Positions 57,944 to 64,000 of a DNA stretch of 64,000 bases are shown in pieces (within the stretch, counting starts at the first letter, position 1; every line of letters begins with the position of its first letter). Below the pieces are notes generated by a model that saw only the letters and a list, made by a program, of their open reading frames with translations, did not search any database and was not told the DNA's origin. Source of the DNA: Fibrisoma montanum (GTDB lineage: Bacteria > Bacteroidota > Bacteroidia > Cytophagales > Spirosomataceae); contig NZ_QXED01000015.1 of assembly GCF_003583365.1 (NCBI RefSeq), positions 1 to 64,000 on the forward strand. The letters run 5' to 3'. A program made the translations under genes and the position numbers.

Positions 57944-59665
57944 ATGAATCGACTCACTACACTCCTGATGCTTTGCTTTGGGCTTGCCACCACGGCTACC
58001 ATGGCCCAGACTACCTTCGCCGTTGCGTTTACCGATTCGCAACGTACCCAGCCGCTCGATGGGCGTGTGCTGCTTATCCTGGCCAAAACCCAGTCGCCCG
58101 AGCCTCGTCAGCAGGTCAGCGATATCGTTAGTACGGCGCAGATCTTCGGTAAAGACGTGGAAAAACTGAAACCCCGCGAACTCGTTACGTTCGACGGCTC
58201 GGTGTTTGGCTACCCGCAACGGAGCCTCGATAAGGTGCCGCCCGGCGACTATTACGTACAGGCTGTCCTGCACAAATACGAGACCTTCACCCGCAAGGAC
58301 GGGCATACCGTCAAACTGCCCGCGGACCGGGGCGAAGGACAAAACTGGCGGACAGCCCCTGGTAATCTCTTTAGTAAGCCTCTCAAAATCAGCATACGGC
58401 CGGGCGCGAAACAGCGATTTACTGTCCTGATGGATCAGGTAAACCCGCCGATTCCGGAGCCGAAAGACACCAAGTTTATCAAGCACATCAGGATCCAGAG
58501 TAAACGCCTGACCGAATTCTGGGGCCGGCCTATGTACCTCGGTGCGCACGTCTTGCTGCCGGCCGGATTTGACGAACATCCGGAAGCCAAATACCCGCTC
58601 TGTATCTACCACGGCCACTTTCCGGCCAATTTCGACGGGTTCAGCGAAACTCCCCCACCCGCCGATATGGACACCTCCGACTACATCGAACGGTTCAAGG
58701 TGCGGGGCTACAAGAAACTAGTGGCGCAGGAAGCCTATGATTTTTACCGGAAGTGGACCAGTAAGGACTTTCCACGCATGCTGATTGTCGAGATACAGCA
58801 CGCCAATCCATACTACGACGATTCGTACGCTGTCAATTCCGAAAACCTGGGACCTTACGGCGACGCCATCATGTACGAACTGCTGCCCGAAATCGAACGG
58901 CGGTTCCGGGGCATCGGTCAGGGGTGGGCGCGGTTCACCTACGGCGGCTCGACCGGAGGCTGGGAAGCCCTGGCCGCGCAGGTTTTCTACCCCGACGAAT
59001 TCAACGGGTGTTTCGCGGCCTGTCCGGACCCCATTACGTTTTCGGCCTACACCGTTGTTAATCTCTACAAAGACAAAAACGCGTACTACATCGAAGGGCC
59101 GTTTCGGCGAACCCCCCGGCCTGGTCAGCGGGATTACCTGGGGCATGTAAAGTGTACGCTAGAAGAAAGCAATCACCGGGAGCTGGCCCTTGGCACGCAT
59201 TCCCGCTCGGGCGATCAGTTCGACATCTGGGAGGCCGTGTATTCGCCCGTTGGGGCCGATGGTTACCCTCAACCCATCTGGAACAAACTGACCGGCGAGA
59301 TTGATACGACCGTGGCCGCTTACTGGCGCGAACACTACGATCTGCTCCACATCCTGAAGCGCGACTGGAAAACGCTCGGCCCGAAGGTGATGGGCAAGAT
59401 GCACATCTACTGTGGCGACATGGACAACTACTACCTCAACAACGCCGTGTACCTCATGGAGGATTTTCTGAAGCAGACGAAAAATCCGCCCTATGCCGGC
59501 GAGGTAGCCTACGGTGATCGGGCCGAACACTGCTGGAATGGTGACCCAACCTTACCGAATCACATTACGCGACTCCGGTACAACACCATGTACATTGACA
59601 AGATCCTGAAACGTATCGAAGCGAACCATCCGCAGGGAGCCGACCTAACAAGCTGGCGGTATTGA
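57944..59665 (+). CDS. Large secreted esterase-like alpha/beta hydrolase
   Basis: The 573-residue protein has a signal peptide (MNRLTTLLMLCFGLATTATM, cleavage near AQT). An N-terminal beta domain of about 180 residues is followed by a hydrolase domain with AHVLLPAGFDEHPEAKYPLC, ARFTYGGSTGGWEALAAQVF (nucleophile Ser), and a late His in GDRAEHCWNGDP. No catalytic name can be fixed; similar proteins are annotated as putative esterases. It lies directly after the GH16 gene and its terminator. Confidence 0.85.
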   Translation: MNRLTTLLMLCFGLATTATMAQTTFAVAFTDSQRTQPLDGRVLLILAKTQSPEPRQQVSDIVSTAQIFGKDVEKLKPRELVTFDGSVFGYPQRSLDKVPPGDYYVQAVLHKYETFTRKDGHTVKLPADRGEGQNWRTAPGNLFSKPLKISIRPGAKQRFTVLMDQVNPPIPEPKDTKFIKHIRIQSKRLTEFWGRPMYLGAHVLLPAGFDEHPEAKYPLCIYHGHFPANFDGFSETPPPADMDTSDYIERFKVRGYKKLVAQEAYDFYRKWTSKDFPRMLIVEIQHANPYYDDSYAVNSENLGPYGDAIMYELLPEIERRFRGIGQGWARFTYGGSTGGWEALAAQVFYPDEFNGCFAACPDPITFSAYTVVNLYKDKNAYYIEGPFRRTPRPGQRDYLGHVKCTLEESNHRELALGTHSRSGDQFDIWEAVYSPVGADGYPQPIWNKLTGEIDTTVAAYWREHYDLLHILKRDWKTLGPKVMGKMHIYCGDMDNYYLNNAVYLMEDFLKQTKNPPYAGEVAYGDRAEHCWNGDPTLPNHITRLRYNTMYIDKILKRIEANHPQGADLTSWRY

Positions 59666-59764
59666 AGAGGGGAGGGAGGAAAGGGAACAGAGGGAAGAAG
59701 GGGAGGAAAGGAGAAGGGTACGGCTAATTCTTTTTCCCTTCCTCCTCTCCTCCTTTTCTCCTTC
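59664..59764. repeat. Polypurine then polypyrimidine inverted repeat
   Basis: About 54 bases of only G and A (plus one AC step and one stray C) are followed after 11 bases by about 35 bases of only C and T. The halves are partly complementary, so the RNA can fold into a long imperfect hairpin. It lies between the esterase stop and the convergent luxC-type gene stop and probably terminates both. Confidence 0.7.
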
Positions 59765-59765
59765 A

Positions 59766-60815
59766 TTATAGGCCCGCCAAAAACGCCATGGTGTCGATAC
59801 CATCGGGGTAGTCGGTCAGGCTGGGGCGCTGGGTTTGTCCGAACGCTACGCTGCCCGGGTACCAGCCGGTGCCGTCGCCCCGGTCGGCCGATGCAACAAC
59901 CTGAATTTTGTCGGCGCGTTCGGTCAGGAGCGCCGTTACGTCATCCATCGTCCGGTACGTCTGGTAATACACGACCGAAATCGGCGACACCAAACCCGGA
60001 TTCTCCGTCAACAGCAGAAACCCGTTGTCGTAGTGAGGTACCTGATTGATCAGATAAATTGACTTGTTGTAGTCATAGTTATTCAGGTACTTATGATGAT
60101 TCAGATAATCAGGCAGCTGCGGTTCCAGGGTTTGCAGTAAACCCGTGAAATTATAATCATCCGGCACGAGCAGCGTCGATACGTTCCGACACCCCAATCC
60201 GAAGTAATCCAGCAGGTCGTGGCCCAGTTTTTCGAACTCCGGCTGCGCTTCGGCACCCATCAGCAACCCTACAGAAGTACGGTTTCTGCGGATTATATGC
60301 GGTTTTTTGGCAAAATAGTACTCAAAGTACCGGGCGGTATTATCACTACCGGTAGCGATGTACGCTTCGGCTGCGTTCAGGCGTTCGGCCACCTCAATGT
60401 ACTCGGAAAAACCCGGATTTATCTCCTTTATTTTTTGTATTAAATATTGGATTAATACAAAATCTTGAGAGCTTAATTTAGCCAGTACCTTATGGCCGCT
60501 GACGAGTATGCACAGCAGATCGTGAAAACCAACCGCTGGTATATTGCCCGCCATAACGACGCCAACGAGCCGGGGTGTAACGGGCGTTTCTGTTTCAGAT
60601 GCGCCGGCATACGAACCCGCCCAGGAAATCAATTTGTCGGCTACGAGGAATTCGTCGGCAATTGCCTGAAGAGCACTAAGCGAATTGTTGGGAGTGAACC
60701 AGTTATTCTTCTGATGAGCCCGGTGGGCAAGTTCAGTCAATTCAGATTGAGCGCCCGGCGAACGCAGGAAGTCCCCCAGCGCCACGAACGTTTGCAGTCG
60801 TTCTGATTGCAGCAT
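59766..60815 (-). CDS. Acyl-CoA reductase (LuxC-like)
   Basis: A 349-residue aldehyde-dehydrogenase-like protein. It has RLVGVVMAGNIPAVGFHDLL and LVSGHKVLAKLSSQDFVLIQ, the LuxC-type nucleotide region, and the cysteine in LLDYFGLGCRNVSTLLVPDD as the likely acyl acceptor. LuxC reduces acyl-CoA or fatty acids to aldehydes. It lacks the rest of a lux operon here. It diverges from a 4Fe-4S ferredoxin gene, an arrangement seen repeatedly in Bacteroidota, so the ferredoxin may supply electrons. Confidence 0.9.
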   Translation of the reverse strand: MLQSERLQTFVALGDFLRSPGAQSELTELAHRAHQKNNWFTPNNSLSALQAIADEFLVADKLISWAGSYAGASETETPVTPRLVGVVMAGNIPAVGFHDLLCILVSGHKVLAKLSSQDFVLIQYLIQKIKEINPGFSEYIEVAERLNAAEAYIATGSDNTARYFEYYFAKKPHIIRRNRTSVGLLMGAEAQPEFEKLGHDLLDYFGLGCRNVSTLLVPDDYNFTGLLQTLEPQLPDYLNHHKYLNNYDYNKSIYLINQVPHYDNGFLLLTENPGLVSPISVVYYQTYRTMDDVTALLTERADKIQVVASADRGDGTGWYPGSVAFGQTQRPSLTDYPDGIDTMAFLAGL

Positions 60816-60869
60816 GTATTCAGGAAAAGATGAGTATCCAGATAGGAACCTCTAAAATTTATTTTTAGT

Positions 60870-60899
60870 TTGGTGCCAACCTTTAAATAATTATATTTG
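60870..60899 (+). promoter_or_regulatory. Ferredoxin promoter (-33/-7 type)
   Basis: TTG at 60870-60872, a 19-base spacer and an exact TAtaTTTG box at 60892-60899, about 50 bases before the ferredoxin ATG. Confidence 0.8.
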
Positions 60900-60922
60900 T
60901 TGTTCAATCTAAAGATAACTGA

Positions 60923-61300
<378 letters not shown>

Positions 61301-61320
61301 GTAGTCATACGTATAGTTTA

Positions 61321-61357
61321 CATAACGCCCGATCAGCCCAGCTGATCGGGCGTTATG
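61321..61357 (+). terminator. Perfect hairpin terminator after ferredoxin
   Basis: A perfect 16-base stem (cataacgcccgatcag at 61321-61336, complement at 61342-61357) with a 5-base loop, followed by cttttg. Confidence 0.9.
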
Positions 61358-61612
61358 CTTTTGTGCCAATGCAGTAATTGACTAATTGCTAAAAAACAAT
61401 GTGTACAGACGTTTAGTTTTTAAGAGTTTTGATTAAAATTTTAGAGAAATTCAAAAAAATAGGGCTGTTTTTAGACTATTAACAATGAAAAATTATACAA
61501 TAGAATGAAAAATAGGTTTTTGGTTTACTTATCTATTGCTCATATAATATTTTGTAATAAAATTTGTGGCCATATTATAGTAGGTAATTTTACAACAGAA
61601 CAGAATAATATT
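61358..61612 (+). other. AT-rich leader before porin gene
   Basis: A very AT-rich 255-base region between the ferredoxin terminator and the porin ATG at 61613. A short in-frame extension of the porin from 61505 is not kept, because the signal peptide starts at 61613. The region probably holds the promoter and regulatory sites for the porin-ammonium transporter unit, but no exact TAnnTTTG box stands out. Confidence 0.4.
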
Positions 61613-62824
61613 ATGAAAAAAATTGCTTTACTTCTTTCTTGTTCTTTAGTAGCATATGTTGGAAAAGCACAGGATTCAACTGCGCTTGCGGTTAAAGCTC
61701 CAGCATCTACTGCCACACCAACTGCTGCGCCGGCTGCTGAGCCAGTCAGTACCGGCAAGTTCACCTTTTCTGGTTATTTAGATACCTACTACTTCGGGAA
61801 TTTCAATAATCCAAAGAGTCAGTCAAACCTGGGCCTTAGTGGCGAGAACGTAGGTAATGCCCGGGCGTTTGACCAAAAAGCCGGACAATTTGGCATTGGT
61901 CTGGTTCAGGCCAAAGCATTATACACGTCCGATAAGGTTGACGCCGTGTTCGATCTGGCGTTTGGTCCGTTTGCCGATCTGGGCAACTACGGTAATAACG
62001 TAGGATTCCTGGGTGCCGGCTCGACATCACTGGCGATCAAACAGGCATTTGTTACGATGAAGGCTACGCCCAAACTGTCGTTCACAGCGGGGCAGTTTGG
62101 TACGCATATCGGTTATGAAGTGATCGACGCACCGGTCAATTACAATTATTCTTTATCCAACTTATTCAACAACGGGCCGTTCTATCACATCGGTCTGAAA
62201 GGCCAGTACAACTTCAGCGACAAGGTGTACCTGATGTTGGGGGTTGTTAACAACGTCGATAACATATTCGACAACAACAAGCGGAAAGGACTGATCGGTC
62301 AGTTATTCGTCTCGCCGGTGTCGGGCTGGAATGTGTACCTGAACGCAATCGTTTCCAACGAAGCGTCGCCTGATTCGCTGGGTAACACGCCCGACGGCAA
62401 CTACTCGCTTTTCGACCTGACTACTACGTATCAGATCAGCTCTAAATTCTTCCTGGGCCTGAACGCGGCCGTTGGTTCGCAGAAGGGTGGTTTCCAGGTG
62501 CCGTATGGCGTGAATGAGTCGCGGAGCTGGAGCGGTATTGCGCTGTACAGCAACTATACCTTCACCGACAAGTTTGGCCTGGGCGTCCGCTACGAAATTT
62601 TCGACAACAAGAGTGGCGTTCGGGCGCTGACCGATGCCGCCGGCAACGGGGCCAGTGTGAACTCGATCACCATCACCGGCAACATCACGGCTGCCGAGGG
62701 GCACGTACTGCTTAAGCCTGAATTCCGGCTCGATAGCTATTCAGCCAACAAGTTCCAGAAAAACGACGGCTCGCTGACCAAATCGCAGGCGACGCTGGGT
62801 ATGGCTGCCATCTTCAAGTTTTAA
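61613..62824 (+). CDS. Outer-membrane beta-barrel porin (BBP2-like)
   Basis: From the ATG at 61613 the protein has 403 residues: a signal peptide (MKKIALLLSCSLVAYVGKAQ), an Ala/Thr/Pro-rich linker and a 16-strand-like barrel. The opening strand FTFSGYLDTYYFGNFNNPKS is the BBP2 hallmark, and the chain ends in GMAAIFKF. Its gene leads into the amt gene after 66 bases, so it probably gives outer-membrane passage for a nitrogen source under the same control. Confidence 0.87.
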   Translation: MKKIALLLSCSLVAYVGKAQDSTALAVKAPASTATPTAAPAAEPVSTGKFTFSGYLDTYYFGNFNNPKSQSNLGLSGENVGNARAFDQKAGQFGIGLVQAKALYTSDKVDAVFDLAFGPFADLGNYGNNVGFLGAGSTSLAIKQAFVTMKATPKLSFTAGQFGTHIGYEVIDAPVNYNYSLSNLFNNGPFYHIGLKGQYNFSDKVYLMLGVVNNVDNIFDNNKRKGLIGQLFVSPVSGWNVYLNAIVSNEASPDSLGNTPDGNYSLFDLTTTYQISSKFFLGLNAAVGSQKGGFQVPYGVNESRSWSGIALYSNYTFTDKFGLGVRYEIFDNKSGVRALTDAAGNGASVNSITITGNITAAEGHVLLKPEFRLDSYSANKFQKNDGSLTKSQATLGMAAIFKF

Positions 62825-62890
62825 CACGTTTTCGTAACCTAACCTATACGTTCAAACCGATTTAAGTACAACAAAAACCTCTTTAGCATT

Positions 62891-64000
62891 ATGCAAAAGC
62901 CTAATTACGTACCTCTTGTTCTCCTGCTGGCCGTTGCCATACTGGGCATTATCCCCGGCTTCAATGCGGTGCCTACCCAGATCGTTACGGAAGGCATCAA
63001 CTCGGGCGATACCGCCTGGATGCTCGTTGCGACGGCTCTTGTTTTGTTGATGACCCCCGGCCTGGCCTACTTCTACGGCGGGATGGTGAACAACAAAAAC
63101 GTTATCTCGACCATGCTGCAAAGCTTCATTGCCATGGGTGTGATCAGTATTCTGTGGGTAACGGTTGGCTTTAGCCTCGCATTTGGTGATTCCATCGGCG
63201 GCTTTGTCGGTAACCCCGGTACGTTCTTCATGTTCAATGGGGTGTTGGATGGCAAGCCCTGGTCGCTGGCCGCTACCATCCCGCTGGCGGTCTTTGCTTT
63301 CTTCCAGCTTAAGTTTGCCGTAATCACTCCGGCCCTGGTAACGGGTTCGATGGCCGAGCGGATCAACTTCCGTTCCTACGTACTGTTCATGATCCTGTTC
63401 AGCCTGTTCGTATACGCTCCGCTGGCGCACTGGACCTGGCATCCCGAAGGGTTCCTCTTTAAGCTGGGTGTACTCGATTTTGCCGGTGGTACGGTTGTAC
63501 ACATGTCGGCGGGTTGGGCGGCTCTGGCCGGTGCCCTGTACCTCAAGCGCCGGAAGTCGCACCTGGAGGCTAATTATTTCCCGCCTGCCAACATCCCGTT
63601 CGTGCTGCTCGGTACGGGTCTGCTGTGGTTCGGCTGGTTTGGTTTCAACGCGGGTTCGGCCGTTGGGGCGTCTCCGCTGGCGGCTTCAGCGTTCGCTACG
63701 ACCAACACAGCCGCTGCGGCTGCGGGTCTGGCCTGGGTGTTGTTTGATGCGGCTAAAGGCAAGAAAGTATCCGCGCTTGGTTTTTGTATCGGTGCGGTAG
63801 TGGGTCTGGTGGCCATCACGCCTGCGGCTGGTTTCGTAACGGTTCCGACGTCGATCTTTATCGGTACGATTGCTGCCATCACCAGTAACTATGTAGCGCA
63901 CCTGCGCACGAAGTCAACGCTGGACGACACGCTGGACGTATTCCCCTGCCACGGTGTAGGTGGTATGGTTGGTATGGTCATGACGGGCATCTTCGCATCG
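62891..64000 (+). CDS. amt: Ammonium transporter (Amt), partial
   Basis: The gene starts at 62891 and runs off the window, giving 370 residues. Amt marks are DTAWMLVATALVLLMTPGLA and YFYGGMVNNKNVISTM in the first helices, MAERINFRSYVLFMI, APLAHWTWHPEGFLFKLGVL, FAGGTVVHMSAGWAALAGAL (twin-His pore region) and DVFPCHGVGGMVGM close to the edge. It conducts ammonium across the inner membrane and is usually controlled by a GlnK protein, which may lie just outside. It follows the porin gene in one probable operon. Confidence 0.95.
   Translation, partial: MQKPNYVPLVLLLAVAILGIIPGFNAVPTQIVTEGINSGDTAWMLVATALVLLMTPGLAYFYGGMVNNKNVISTMLQSFIAMGVISILWVTVGFSLAFGDSIGGFVGNPGTFFMFNGVLDGKPWSLAATIPLAVFAFFQLKFAVITPALVTGSMAERINFRSYVLFMILFSLFVYAPLAHWTWHPEGFLFKLGVLDFAGGTVVHMSAGWAALAGALYLKRRKSHLEANYFPPANIPFVLLGTGLLWFGWFGFNAGSAVGASPLAASAFATTNTAAAAAGLAWVLFDAAKGKKVSALGFCIGAVVGLVAITPAAGFVTVPTSIFIGTIAAITSNYVAHLRTKSTLDDTLDVFPCHGVGGMVGMVMTGIFAS

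Noticed and set aside
61505-61612. 36-residue N-terminal extension of the porin
   Set aside because: A clean signal peptide starts at 61613 and the extension is AT-rich intergenic sequence.
62852-63562. 236-codon minus-strand frame opposite the ammonium transporter
   Set aside because: Low-complexity charged translation antisense to an unmistakable Amt protein.

Overview
The window looks like a chromosomal segment of a Bacteroidota bacterium of the Cytophagales, most like Spirosoma and its relatives. The reasons are family content (DUF1800/DUF1501 pair, DUF4136 lipoprotein, EboA/EboB/EboC, SUF operon ending in a bacilliredoxin, CtlX, BBP2-type porin next to Amt), a fairly high-GC core (mid-50s % by eye), poor Shine-Dalgarno signals, and several promoters of the Bacteroidota type (TTG, 19-20 bases, TAnnTTTG). 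The genus is an inference. No rRNA, tRNA or CRISPR array was seen.

Layout. 0-1.7 kb: an AT-rich gene of unknown function and a gene-free stretch. 1.7-8.9 kb: a six-gene minus-strand operon for a carbamoylated, probably heptose-containing surface glycan (GT4, heptose-bisphosphate-phosphatase-like HAD, GT9, carbamoyltransferase, GT2, GT9). 9-17 kb: SDR, Crp-like regulator, outer-membrane protein, Rpn nuclease, a broken hydrolase, a Na/Pi transporter, and a MarR/DinB divergent pair with a visible operator. 17-22 kb: sigma factor, a candidate anti-sigma protein, two Spy/CpxP-like proteins, and a DUF1800/DUF1501 pair. 22-26 kb: bile-acid-type symporter, Ppx, rpsU, Xer recombinase. 25.8-30.1 kb: a partial and interrupted ebo cluster (eboA, eboB, eboC). 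30.2-36.1 kb: minus-strand suf operon (sufC, sufD, sufS, sufE, DUF59 factor, bacilliredoxin) without an adjacent sufB. Two ParE-type toxin-antitoxin modules sit between sufS and sufE.

37.8-44.6 kb: an arginine deiminase-like enzyme, the citrulline hydrolase CtlX, a MarR regulator with oxidoreductases, and a class III aminotransferase. 45.8-52.3 kb: a group of peptide/amide-bond ligase-type enzymes (GCS2 carboxylate-amine ligase, class I amidotransferase, an ATP-grasp-like protein and a second ATP-grasp protein with a lysine-rich tail), with a class D beta-lactamase and a GNAT enzyme between them. 52.5-55.1 kb: an AT-rich island with two start-less C-terminal modules, one JAB-like and one HExxH peptidase. 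They share a near-identical 78-bp linker, and each is followed by a small exported partner protein. 55.3-59.7 kb: three esterase-type hydrolases and a GH16 glucanase lipoprotein. 59.8-64 kb: a LuxC-type acyl-CoA reductase divergent from a ferredoxin, then a porin and an ammonium transporter cut by the window edge.

The strongest candidates for something undescribed are the orphan peptidase cassettes at 52.5-55.1 kb, the two toxin-antitoxin modules each preceded by a sufS 3' end, and the ligase cluster at 45.8-52.3 kb.
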